Source: a virus. From it: a stretch of 31,751 nucleotides of DNA. This document shows positions 5,585-12,184 of this stretch, piece after piece. Location: IMG/VR virus record IMGVR_UViG_3300031707_000110, positions 1 to 31,751 of that record; one strand, given 5' to 3'. The first letter of the stretch is position 1. Each line of letters begins with the position of its first letter. The notes under the pieces are model-generated. The model saw only the letters and a program-made list of their open reading frames with translations, had not been told where the DNA came from and did not search any database. A program made the translations under genes and the position numbers.

Positions 5585-5651
5585 CTTTATACCTCCTTTC
5601 ATTTTTTTGGAGTTCTTTGAAGTTAATGATACTATTGAGGGCGTTAATCAT
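5514..5651 (-). CDS. Small hypothetical protein, 45 aa, coupled by ATGA
   Basis: The ATG at 5651 overlaps the TGA of the 108-aa gene (ATGA) and has GAGGTGAAAAG directly upstream, which supports translation. The N-terminal half (MINALNSIINFKELQKNERR) lies in otherwise empty sequence; the C-terminal half overlaps the next gene by 71 nt and is highly charged. Function unknown. Confidence 0.55.
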   Translation of the reverse strand: MINALNSIINFKELQKNERRYKDAQKRLYSDSEDDKRNRVRKSEE

Positions 5652-5974
5652 CTTTTCACCTCTATAATCTTTGGCTCTTTTTCTTTTCTTACGCTGGGGT
5701 GGAAACAGGCAAAATCGAACTCAAAATTAAGATGGACGCTGACATTATCTCCTTTTTGAAGATAGGTATAAGTTTCTTTATCCAGAGGTATTAGCAACTT
5801 AAAATCTTCAACCCCTTTTAACAAACAGAGAGCAGAATAATTTAATCTTGTTTTCTCTATGTAAATCGCTTCTCTCTTAAATAATCCTACTCTCTTTTTG
5901 CCTGTGCTTTCAAGATACTTTTCCTCTTTAGAGATTATATTTTCTACTACACCTACAAAGTATTCACTATGCAT
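5648..5974 (-). CDS. Hypothetical protein, 108 aa
   Basis: ATG at 5974 follows AGGAGGTGAGACA. The protein is beta-rich (SEYFVGVVENIISKEEKYLE, then KRVGLFKREAIYIEKTRLNY, then NVSVHLNFEFDFACFH) and ends in a basic tail. No signal peptide. It is not recognised. It lies between the lysozyme-like gene and the 45-aa gene. Confidence 0.75.
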   Translation of the reverse strand: MHSEYFVGVVENIISKEEKYLESTGKKRVGLFKREAIYIEKTRLNYSALCLLKGVEDFKLLIPLDKETYTYLQKGDNVSVHLNFEFDFACFHPSVRKEKEPKIIEVKR

Positions 5975-5978
5975 TGTC

Positions 5979-6329
5979 TCACCTCCTTTCTAAAAAGTAT
6001 TTAACATTCTTAACCCAGTTAGAGTTAAGCGGATGCGCTTTTGGCGGGCAATAACGAGAGCCCAAGAACTCTAAATAATCTTTATACTGCGTTTGCTTCT
6101 TAAATCTTTTTCGGTTATTGCGGACTGTGTTAAAGCATATCCGCCTTGCTTCCGCTTCGTCTTTGTAAGGAATTGAACGGATGCCATAAAGATAGGTTGC
6201 TTTATACCCGCCTTCAGCGTGAAAGATGGCATTGACTATCTGGGCATCTGTCCACTCTTTCGCAAAGGAAGCAGAGTGGAAGATAAGCAGGAAAACGAGT
6301 GCGAGATAATAACGCTTGGCTTTATTCAT
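5979..6329 (-). CDS. Secreted lysozyme-like protein, 116 aa
   Basis: The ATG at 6329 overlaps the TAA of the 33-aa gene (ATGAATAA), so it is preferred over 6374, which lies inside that gene. Residues 1-23 form a signal peptide: basic NKAKRYY, hydrophobic LALVFLLIF, then HSASFA before KEW. The mature part has IVNAIFHAEGGYKATY, whose Glu in the AEGG segment fits the catalytic Glu of lysozyme/transglycosylase-like folds, then GIRSIP, FLGSRYCP and NSNWVKNVKYF, which occur in small phage-associated muramidase-like proteins. It probably cuts or loosens peptidoglycan. Its place in the early-type operon rather than a late lysis cassette is unusual. Confidence 0.65.
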   Translation of the reverse strand: MNKAKRYYLALVFLLIFHSASFAKEWTDAQIVNAIFHAEGGYKATYLYGIRSIPYKDEAEARRICFNTVRNNRKRFKKQTQYKDYLEFLGSRYCPPKAHPLNSNWVKNVKYFLERR

Positions 6330-6423
6330 TTGTCTTTCGCTTTTTATACCCTTTACATCTCTTACAGTTATCATTGCTTCCGCAGACTTTCCAATACCTA
6401 CAACTCTTTTTTGAAGTATTCAT
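6322..6423 (-). CDS. Cys-rich basic micro-protein, 33 aa
   Basis: ATG at 6423 is preceded by AGGAAAGATTGAA. The peptide contains SCRYWKVCGSNDNCKRCKGY, four cysteines with a final CxxC, then a very basic tail (KKRKTNE). A zinc-binding role is plausible. Its stop overlaps the start of the lysozyme-like gene. It is the gene nearest the candidate origin on this side. Confidence 0.6.
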   Translation of the reverse strand: MNTSKKSCRYWKVCGSNDNCKRCKGYKKRKTNE

Positions 6424-6435
6424 TTCAATCTTTCC

Positions 6436-6770
6436 TGTGGATAAACCTGTTAATAACTATGTTAAATCATTGAAGATAAAGACATTAGGATAAAACCTGT
6501 TAATAACCTGTTAATAACTTTGTAAGTTATTTAATAATAATACTTTACAATGTTTTTTATTCTTTATCTTTGAACTCTTGCTCTGTGAATATCCTGTGGA
6601 TAAACTGTTAACAACTCTATAAGTCGTTGGTATTGTTATCTATGCTAAAATATAAATTGCTGTAGCGTGGAGCGGTGGAGATACCGCCCTCCTCTCCTCC
6701 ATTCTTTCAACTCCTCTATAATCTCTTATTATATATTATATATATATAAGAAATATATAATATACTTCCT
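6436..6770. other. Candidate replication origin: DnaA boxes, repeats, AT-rich DNA
   Basis: Two perfect DnaA-box sequences (TTATCCACA on the minus strand) lie at 6436-6444 and 6595-6603. Between them are three copies of CCTGTTAATAAC. From about 6722 to 6770 the sequence is nearly pure A/T with alternating TATA, which would melt easily. There is no convincing gene. This combination is what a DnaA-dependent origin looks like; it could also be a control region for the minus operon. Confidence 0.55.
6446..6518. repeat. CCTGTTAATAAC direct repeats (three copies)
   Basis: Copies sit at 6446-6457, 6496-6507 and 6507-6518; the last two share one base and so are 11 bp apart, about one helical turn. 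A diverged relative (CTGTTAACAAC) is at 6605-6615. They are adjacent to the DnaA boxes and could be iterons or operator sites. Confidence 0.7.
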
Positions 6771-6799
6771 CTATATGTAATTTTAATCTCCGCAACGCT

Positions 6800-6973
6800 T
6801 CAGTGAAGCGTCAAAGGTTTTCTCATTTGAAATAACTCTGGAGATAATAGTACTTCGGCATATTCAATAGCAATAGCAGATTTTTTCGCTTTCATCTCTG
6901 CTTTTATTCTGTGTTCCTGCTCCCGTAATTGCTTTGCTTCTTGCAACAATTCTGTAATTGTTTTTTTTGCCAT
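6800..6973 (-). CDS. Small coiled-coil protein, 57 aa, promoter-proximal
   Basis: ATG at 6973 follows AAAGGAGAATAAAACA; a longer frame from 7009 lacks such a site. The product (MAKKTITELLQEAKQLREQE, then HRIKAEMKAKKSAIAIEYAE) is a charged helix likely to dimerise as a coiled coil. It is the first gene after the (AT)8 promoter, where phage regulators often sit, but no DNA-binding motif is evident. Its stop codon lies in the loop of a 7-bp hairpin (ACGCTTC/GAAGCGT). Confidence 0.65.
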   Translation of the reverse strand: MAKKTITELLQEAKQLREQEHRIKAEMKAKKSAIAIEYAEVLLSPELFQMRKPLTLH

Positions 6974-7098
6974 TGTTTTATTCTCCTTTGACAATTTGCA
7001 GAATTGCAATTCATAAATTTTTTATTTGTTTTATTCCCAACATTCTTCTGGAATACTTTCCTGAATATCGGTTTTGTTATATGTCAATGAACATATTC

Positions 7099-7127
7099 AA
7101 TGTATCATATATATATATATATGTCAA
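7099..7127 (-). promoter_or_regulatory. Sigma70-type promoter of the minus operon with an (AT)8 spacer
   Basis: On the minus strand, TTGACA (7127-7122) and TACATT (7104-7099) are 17 bp apart. The spacer is almost entirely an alternating AT tract (7107-7122). Transcription would start near 7092 and run into the 57-aa gene and probably on into the early operon. Changes in repeat number would alter the spacing in 2-bp steps. Confidence 0.6.
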
Positions 7128-7154
7128 GGATTATTTTTCTCAATTCAGGTAAGA

Positions 7155-7434
7155 ATTGAATCGTAAAAATTAGGAATTTTTATAATAAATAAGCATAAGA
7201 ATTGCGGGGGAAAAGTTAGAAAAAAATAATATGGAAGTCCGCGCCGCCTCTCCCCCACATACCTTCGAACTCGCGTTTCCTCTCCTCTGCCCTTCTGCTT
7301 TCCAGTATTTTCACGGCTAGGATAATCTCTTTTTTCCCAATTCCCTTAAATATTTTTATCTCACTTTTTTAATTCTTATCGTCGGATAGGTAAGCAAGAG
7401 TTCAAAGCATTATAAGGTTACTAAAAGATTTCTC
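7155..7434. other. Intergenic region without a supported gene
   Basis: No open frame with a ribosome binding site was found on either strand. It contains an AAAAATT/AATTTTT inverted repeat (about 7165-7183), a GC-rich island (about 7206-7290) that contrasts with its AT-rich surroundings, and several T-runs. It could hold operators or part of the origin; nothing specific can be named. Confidence 0.5.
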
Positions 7435-7463
7435 TTGACAAAAGTTCTTTTGTAGTTTATATT
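7435..7463 (+). promoter_or_regulatory. Sigma70-type promoter of the plus (structural) operon
   Basis: TTGACA (7435-7440) is followed after exactly 17 bp by TATATT (7458-7463). Predicted transcription start is near 7470. The only features before the first structural gene are a leader ORF and an intrinsic terminator, so this is probably a regulated late promoter. Confidence 0.8.
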
Positions 7464-7513
7464 TATAGCAATTAAAGATAGAAAGAAAGTGCTTCCTTAA
7501 AAGGAGTAAAAGC

Positions 7514-7612
7514 GTGGATAGAAATAATGAATATAATGAATATAATGAATATAATGAATATAATGAAGTAAATTCAGCCCTGAATTATTGTCAGGGCTTT
7601 TTTATTAAATAA
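7514..7612 (+). CDS. Leader peptide ORF, 32 aa, with Asn-Glu-Tyr repeats
   Basis: GTG at 7514 follows AAGGAGTAAAAGC, a good ribosome binding site. The peptide is MDRNNEYNEYNEYNEYNEV followed by NSALNYCQGFFIK. Its last codons run through the intrinsic terminator at 7576-7603 and it stops just after the T-run. A short ORF that overlaps a terminator is the classic layout of an attenuator, in which ribosome position decides termination. The repeat may alternatively matter as DNA, so the coding call is tentative. Confidence 0.5.
   Translation: MDRNNEYNEYNEYNEYNEVNSALNYCQGFFIK
7526..7567 (+). repeat. 9-bp tandem repeat AATGAATAT, each containing TATAAT
   Basis: Four exact copies and a partial fifth lie in the leader. 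TATAAT occurs at 7532, 7541, 7550 and 7559, i.e. four exact -10 hexamers every 9 bp. In-frame translation gives Asn-Glu-Tyr repeats. It lies between the promoter and the leader terminator. Confidence 0.9.
7576..7603 (+). terminator. Intrinsic terminator in the leader of the structural operon
   Basis: AGCCCTGA (7576-7583) and TCAGGGCT (7591-7598) form a perfect 8-bp stem with a 7-nt loop, followed by six T (7598-7603). It lies about 105 nt after the predicted transcription start and before the first structural gene, so transcription must read through it. Confidence 0.9.
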
Positions 7613-7625
7613 GAGAGGAGGGGCT

Positions 7626-7793
7626 ATGCCTGTAGAAATAAAGGAAACGCTGGAAGATATAAGGAACCGCTTGATTACCGAATGCCACAGAGAGCCGGAG
7701 GTGCAGCGTTCCGGCTATGTCAATGGAATATTAGATTTTTATAACGCTATAAAACATCAGGAAGATTTAGAATCTTTAAAAAAGGAGAGTTAG
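7626..7793 (+). CDS. Small hypothetical protein, 55 aa
   Basis: ATG at 7626 follows GAGAGGAGGGGCT. The product is helical (MPVEIKETLEDIRNRLITEC, later GYVNGILDFYNAIKHQEDL). It is the first gene after the leader terminator, and its stop is directly followed by the next ATG. Function unknown. Confidence 0.75.
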   Translation: MPVEIKETLEDIRNRLITECHREPEVQRSGYVNGILDFYNAIKHQEDLESLKKES

Positions 7794-8012
7794 ATGGGAA
7801 AAGCAAGTTATGATATGACAGAAGTAAGGTTTATTATTAAACCAGATTTTACAGAATGTTATGTTCTCTGTGAAGCATATGGAGATTGTCCTATTGGGGT
7901 TCAAGGGTGGCATTATAAAGTTTTTCCAAAGGATGTTTCTATTATAGACATAATTCCGCAATATATAACTGAATGTGTCTTATGGCCACAAAAGTCGCCT
8001 AATGAAAAATAG
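7794..8012 (+). CDS. Hypothetical protein, 72 aa
   Basis: ATG at 7794 touches the previous TAG and uses AAAAAGGAGAGTTAG as ribosome binding site. The sequence is beta-rich with aromatic residues (EVRFIIKPDFTECYVLCEAY, GVQGWHYKVFPKDVSI) and four Cys. No domain is recognised. It precedes the GroES-like gene. Confidence 0.75.
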   Translation: MGKASYDMTEVRFIIKPDFTECYVLCEAYGDCPIGVQGWHYKVFPKDVSIIDIIPQYITECVLWPQKSPNEK

Positions 8013-8023
8013 GAGGTAACATA

Positions 8024-8335
8024 ATGAATATTATCGTTCCCTTAAATAAACGCGTCATTGTCGAGCCGGAAGGCAAAGAGGAAGTTACTAAGGGCGGAAT
8101 TATCATCCCTGACACCGCTAGCCAGAAGGCGCCTACGAAAGGCAGGGTTATCTCTATTGCGGAAGACAGCGATTTGAAATTGAAAATATCCAGCGGCGAT
8201 ATTGTGCTGTTCTCCAAATATGCCGGGACTGAGGTAGTCATACCGGCAAAGAGCGTTAATGAGAAAGACAGGCAGCTGCAGGTGATAAAGGATGAGGATA
8301 TCTTGGCGGTGATAAAATATGAAAACGCAAATTAA
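8024..8335 (+). CDS. groES: GroES-like co-chaperonin (Cpn10), 103 aa
   Basis: ATG at 8024 follows AGGAGGTAAC. The opening NIIVPLNKRVIVEPE and the segment EVTKGGIIIPDTASQKAPTK match the Cpn10 barrel and its mobile loop (GGIxIP), followed by GRVISI and SGDIVLFSKYAGTEV, the usual core. The length is typical for the family. Phage co-chaperonins such as T4 gp31 pair with the host GroEL, often to fold the capsid protein; no GroEL gene is visible here, so host GroEL is the likely partner. Its position at the head of the structural operon agrees with that. Confidence 0.92.
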   Translation: MNIIVPLNKRVIVEPEGKEEVTKGGIIIPDTASQKAPTKGRVISIAEDSDLKLKISSGDIVLFSKYAGTEVVIPAKSVNEKDRQLQVIKDEDILAVIKYENAN

Positions 8336-8501
8336 GATATTAAACGTAACCGAACTGGATAAGATTGAAGCAACTGTGAATCTTTGGCTGGAGAGCCAGA
8401 AAGAGATAGAAGTGCAGAATTTGGCCATCTGGCCGCTTATAACGCAAGAAAAGTCGATAATGCTGGTGATGATAATATATTCTAAAGAAGAGTGGAGGTA
8501 A
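8319..8501 (+). CDS. Small hypothetical protein, 60 aa
   Basis: The ATG at 8319 overlaps the end of the GroES gene by 17 nt. The sequence MKTQIKILNVTELDKIEATV, then NLWLESQKEIEVQNLAIWPL and IMLVMIIYSKEEW has strand-helix-strand-strand character without a signal peptide. Function unknown. The ribosome binding site is weak and translation is probably coupled to GroES. Confidence 0.65.
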   Translation: MKTQIKILNVTELDKIEATVNLWLESQKEIEVQNLAIWPLITQEKSIMLVMIIYSKEEWR

Positions 8502-8504
8502 GAA

Positions 8505-8729
8505 ATGAAAATTGATGAACCTATTCAAGAGATAAATATCTTAGAACCGCTTTTAGTGCTTTCCAAAAAATACTATGCTGGCGGTGAGGTAGTTACTGAA
8601 CTCATCACTCCAGAAAACAAGGAGATGAATACGAATATCCAGATTACCTTTAAGAAGGGCGAGGATATATTTAAGTTAGGAAAAAAATATAGAGTTACTT
8701 TTACTCAGATAGAAGAAAAGGAGGCTTAA
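8505..8729 (+). CDS. Hypothetical protein, 74 aa
   Basis: ATG at 8505 follows GTGGAGGTAAGAA. The product is beta-rich (ILEPLLVLSKKYYAGGEVVT, NIQITFKKGEDIFKLGKKYR, VTFTQIEEKEA), like a small barrel. It lies between two small genes of the same operon. Function unknown. Confidence 0.75.
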   Translation: MKIDEPIQEINILEPLLVLSKKYYAGGEVVTELITPENKEMNTNIQITFKKGEDIFKLGKKYRVTFTQIEEKEA

Positions 8730-9137
8730 TTGGAAAATAACAAACTAACTGCTATCAAGCAAGAAATGAAACAGAAGCAAATCTCTATAATCAAGGAAGC
8801 AGTGCAGTTGACTTTCGAAAAGTTAGAAGAGATAGAGAAGCAGAAGAATATCCTGCAGAACCAGATTAAGATTTTAAAACACGACCTCTTTGATTTAAAG
8901 GACGGCCGGCTAGACAGGGTTCTTGAAAGGCAGAATATAAACGAAGAAACAAAATCGATAAGCGTCATTGTTGTAACGAAACCTGTAAACGGGGTTTCTG
9001 CGAATGTATCGCCCTGGTATGAGGATTATGAGTTTAAGGTTTTAGACGGCGAGCCGTGCAAGATCAATAATTCTTTGACTAAGACATATGCCTCAGGAAG
9101 CTATAAGTTAAATGACGGGACGATAAGGTATTTATAG
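8730..9137 (+). CDS. Coiled-coil hypothetical protein with TTG start, 135 aa
   Basis: TTG at 8730 is spaced 5 nt from AAGGAGG, and no ATG offers a comparable site. Residues 1-65 form a long charged helix (QEMKQKQISIIKEAVQLTFE, KLEEIEKQKNILQNQIKIL), a clear coiled coil. The C-terminal half is a small beta domain (SVIVVTKPVNGVSANVSPWY). It could be a structural or scaffold-like accessory protein; the family is not recognised. Confidence 0.75.
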   Translation: MENNKLTAIKQEMKQKQISIIKEAVQLTFEKLEEIEKQKNILQNQIKILKHDLFDLKDGRLDRVLERQNINEETKSISVIVVTKPVNGVSANVSPWYEDYEFKVLDGEPCKINNSLTKTYASGSYKLNDGTIRYL

Positions 9138-9147
9138 GAGGTTTGAG

Positions 9148-9288
9148 ATGAAAATATGGATTAAATATACTTGCAAGGCTTGTAATGGAGTAGGACAGAG
9201 CGGATCTACTGAAAGTTGTCCGATCTGTATGGGTAATGGATATTTAACAGAAATAATTGAAGTTATAGACTATAAATTTATAGATTAA
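9148..9288 (+). CDS. DnaJ-type zinc-finger mini-protein, 46 aa
   Basis: ATG at 9148 follows TAGGAGGTTTGAG. The peptide contains CKACNGVGQSG and CPICMGNGYL, two CxxCxGxG-type knuckles as found in the DnaJ cysteine-rich domain, together enough for one zinc site. The same paired motif appears in the putative small terminase at 21527-22126. It may stabilise a partner protein; function unknown. Confidence 0.75.
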   Translation: MKIWIKYTCKACNGVGQSGSTESCPICMGNGYLTEIIEVIDYKFID

Positions 9289-9302
9289 AAAGGAGCTAAA
9301 AA

Positions 9303-11831
9303 ATGGAACACAATTTATTCAGAGTGAAATCTCTGGAAGAAGGCAAAGAAGCAGTAGTTGGTTCGTGTAATGGCTTTAGCAAGGAAGAACGCTGGAGTAA
9401 GGAGACGCCTGTGTTTGCCGAAAAGATATTAAAATGTATTACGAAAATTGTTCCATTAGGCTCTCTTGTCTCTATTTCAATGCTTGATTTTGGAGTTGGT
9501 TGTGGTCGACTTGCCAAAGAGATATTAGAACGAAGTTCAAGCACTAAAATTCTCGGAGTTGACACTTCTATTGACATGCTTGAACAGGCAATACAATATG
9601 TAAATAATGAAAGATTTGAAGCAAAAATTCCTACTGATATTCCTAAAGATAAGAAATTCGACCTCATCTATTGCGTCTATACCCTCCAGCACGTCCCTGC
9701 AATAGAGATTCGCGAAATCTTATCTAGAATATACAACCATCTTAAAGACGATGGCTTTTTCATATACTGCTCAAGTGATTACCGCATGTCTATACGCTTT
9801 GATGGTAAGGGTTTCTTTGATGACAGGTTTTTAGGAGTTAATTTACAGGAAGAGATAGAAAGATATTTTGATAAAGTTGAGCCGTTATTCATTGAAGAAG
9901 ATTTTAAGGATAACTATATCTTAAAGAAGATGATTACCGGCTGTGATAGCGGTCTGGCGCATCCAGCGTTTGTATATCGAAAGAAAATCGAAAGTAAAGA
10001 AGTTAAGCCGATAATTGAAGTTGAAGGAATACCTATTTATGAAAAGAATGGTAAACTCTTTGCTGGTAAAAACGCAAAAGAAAAAGTAATGCAACCGCAA
10101 AAACTCCTTCTCATCAACCGTCTCTCTCCGGGTGATATTCTTGTTATGACTAATGCTATCAGGGACCTGCATTTAGCTCATCCGGGAAAGTTCATTACTG
10201 ATGTGCGGACGCCCTGCCCGGATATCTTTGCCAATAATCCTTATATCACTAAGTTAACTTATAATGAAGCTAATTATAATCAAGTGAATACTTGGTTTCA
10301 GACTAATATAGGCAAGACTAAGATGTTAGAGGATGTTATGCTTATTGATATGCAATATCCTTTAATCCATCAGTCTGGAGCCAGAGGCGCTCATTTTGCT
10401 GAAGGGCATCGGGAGTTTCTTGAAGAGACGCTTAAAATCAAGATACCACAGACTAAAATCAGACCAGAACTGTATCTTACTGAACAAGAAAAAGCTATAT
10501 GGGCAACAGGTGTATTAGGTAATAATATGGGTTATAAAGGCAAATACTGGATCATTAATGCCGGCTCTAAGGGCGACTATACTTTGAAGCAATATCCGTA
10601 TTATCAAGAAGTCGTAGATTTACTCAAAGATAAAATTACTTTTGTCCAGATAGGAGTTAAATCTCATAACCATAAACCACTTGAAAATGTAATTGATATG
10701 GTGGGTAAGACTGATAATGTGAGAGATTTATTCAGTTTAATTTATAACGCCGAAGGAGTGATTACCTGCGTGGCCTTTCCTATGCACATCGCGGCTGCTT
10801 TTAAGAAACCCTGCGTGGTAGTGGCCGGTGCCAGAGAAGGCACACGCTGGGAGTTATATCCAAATCACCGCTTTATTTATGTCAATGGCTGCCTGCCTTG
10901 CGCTGATTATGATGGTTGTTGGAGATCAAGACAAGAAGAATGCAATTATAAGAAAAATGGTGTTCCTATTTGTATGACTTTAATAAAGCCGGAAGAAGTG
11001 TCGCGAGAAGTAGAGAGGTATTATGAGGGTGGAATTTTGAAATATGATATTAAAGAACCGGTTATACTTAACCTAAAAGGAGAAGAAAAAATGGATAAAG
11101 AAAAAATAGATTTTGCACACGCAGGATTAATGGCAGAGATTATGACTAATAGTAATAAAGATATTGTCATTGAACCTCTGCCTTCAGGCATTAATTCCCC
11201 TCAAGCAACCTCATCAATTTTTAATATCTTGCGTATCCTTAAACAGTTAACTCCTAGCGATACTTACCTTGAGGCCTATCAGTGGCATTACGACAAAAGA
11301 AAAGATAAGTTTATGGATATTTATCACTTTATGCAATATCTCGGTGCGACAGTCAGGCCTAAACGGATTTTAGAGATAGGCACGCGCACCGGCATTTCAA
11401 TATGTCAGTTGCTTTCAGCATATCTTAATTACAATGAATTGGAAAGAGTGATACTCTGCGACTTATTCAATGATGGGATTTCAACTCCGAGTGTAGTCTT
11501 AAATGCTCTGAAATATCTGAATATTCCGGTTGATAAAGTGCAGTTTATTATAGGTAATTCTTTAGAAGAGATACCGAAGCTGATGGGTAAGGAAAGCTTC
11601 TCGTATGTCTTGGTGGATGGTTCTCATGACCGAAATGATGCTATGCAAGACCTTGAAAATTCTTATAAGTTAATTGAAAAAGAAGGTTATGTAATTTTTG
11701 ATGACCTCAGTATAGACGGCTGTAATCTTCAACCAGTTTGGGATAATTTCAAACAGAAATATTATGCTGATTTTATATTTATGGAAGATGGTGATAATGG
11801 TAAAGGTATAGGCATTGCTAAAAGGATCTAA
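9303..11831 (+). CDS. Methyltransferase - GT9 glycosyltransferase - methyltransferase fusion, 842 aa
   Basis: ATG at 9303 follows AAAAGGAGCTAAAAA. Residues about 55-175 are a class I SAM methyltransferase: motif I MLDFGVGCGRL (60-70), GVDTSIDMLEQA, then FDLIYCVYTLQHVP. Residues about 263-565 resemble GT9 (heptosyltransferase-like) enzymes: KLLLINRLSPGDILVMTNAI near 267, then FPMHIAAAFKKPCVVVAGA near 492, followed by a Cys-rich stretch. Residues about 597-842 are a second methyltransferase (ILEIGTRTGISICQL near 689; VLVDGSHDRNDAM). An internal ribosome binding site and ATG at 11091 could make this last domain separately. It opens the sugar cluster; the acceptor is unknown. Confidence 0.85.
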   Translation: MEHNLFRVKSLEEGKEAVVGSCNGFSKEERWSKETPVFAEKILKCITKIVPLGSLVSISMLDFGVGCGRLAKEILERSSSTKILGVDTSIDMLEQAIQYVNNERFEAKIPTDIPKDKKFDLIYCVYTLQHVPAIEIREILSRIYNHLKDDGFFIYCSSDYRMSIRFDGKGFFDDRFLGVNLQEEIERYFDKVEPLFIEEDFKDNYILKKMITGCDSGLAHPAFVYRKKIESKEVKPIIEVEGIPIYEKNGKLFAGKNAKEKVMQPQKLLLINRLSPGDILVMTNAIRDLHLAHPGKFITDVRTPCPDIFANNPYITKLTYNEANYNQVNTWFQTNIGKTKMLEDVMLIDMQYPLIHQSGARGAHFAEGHREFLEETLKIKIPQTKIRPELYLTEQEKAIWATGVLGNNMGYKGKYWIINAGSKGDYTLKQYPYYQEVVDLLKDKITFVQIGVKSHNHKPLENVIDMVGKTDNVRDLFSLIYNAEGVITCVAFPMHIAAAFKKPCVVVAGAREGTRWELYPNHRFIYVNGCLPCADYDGCWRSRQEECNYKKNGVPICMTLIKPEEVSREVERYYEGGILKYDIKEPVILNLKGEEKMDKEKIDFAHAGLMAEIMTNSNKDIVIEPLPSGINSPQATSSIFNILRILKQLTPSDTYLEAYQWHYDKRKDKFMDIYHFMQYLGATVRPKRILEIGTRTGISICQLLSAYLNYNELERVILCDLFNDGISTPSVVLNALKYLNIPVDKVQFIIGNSLEEIPKLMGKESFSYVLVDGSHDRNDAMQDLENSYKLIEKEGYVIFDDLSIDGCNLQPVWDNFKQKYYADFIFMEDGDNGKGIGIAKRI

Positions 11832-12184
11832 TGGTTCTTGAAAATATTATTAATGAATTCCGGGCAAAATATGGAAAGCCACCAGCAATAACCGCTGAGG
11901 CAATAGAACACGAACATTGTAGATTGCACTGCCTTTATATGGCTAATAACTTCAAAGTAGAACACACACCAGATTATTTTTTATGCGGTAAGGCAGAAAT
12001 TGTAGGTGCAGCCAGTTATAGGCATAGCGATGAAGATACTATTAGATTTTTACTCTATGAAAAGATAGCTAATAGTCCAGAACATCTTAAAGTTTTATTA
12101 GAGTCAAAATATTTAGCACATTGGTTTTATGTAAATGATTACATAGGATACCTTGTGATTAGAGGGGGGGAAAGGATAATATGA
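11831..12184 (+). CDS. CAP/SCP-like domain protein, 117 aa
   Basis: The ATG shares one base with the TAA of the fusion gene, and AAAGGATCTA serves as ribosome binding site. The order HEHCRLHCLYMANN, then VEHTPDY, GKAEIVGAAS, and YEKIANSPEHLKVLLE, then IGYLVIRGG follows the CAP fold: a histidine-bearing first helix, H...E core, and the W/A-x-SPxH helix before the final strands. CAP domains are often secreted, but no signal peptide is present here. It could also be an unrelated small alpha-beta protein. Role in the sugar cluster is unclear. Confidence 0.5.
   Translation: MVLENIINEFRAKYGKPPAITAEAIEHEHCRLHCLYMANNFKVEHTPDYFLCGKAEIVGAASYRHSDEDTIRFLLYEKIANSPEHLKVLLESKYLAHWFYVNDYIGYLVIRGGERII

Noticed and set aside
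6330-6374. Longer start for the lysozyme-like protein
   Set aside because: It would lie inside the 33-aa gene and put 15 charged residues before the signal peptide; the ATG overlapping the TAA fits better.
7082-7087. Second TTGACA on the minus strand near 7087
   Set aside because: The sequence 16-18 bp downstream does not resemble a -10 element.
7255-7280. TTCGAA-containing GC-rich stretch as a tRNA or tRNA 3' end
   Set aside because: No acceptor, D- or anticodon stem could be built around it on either strand.
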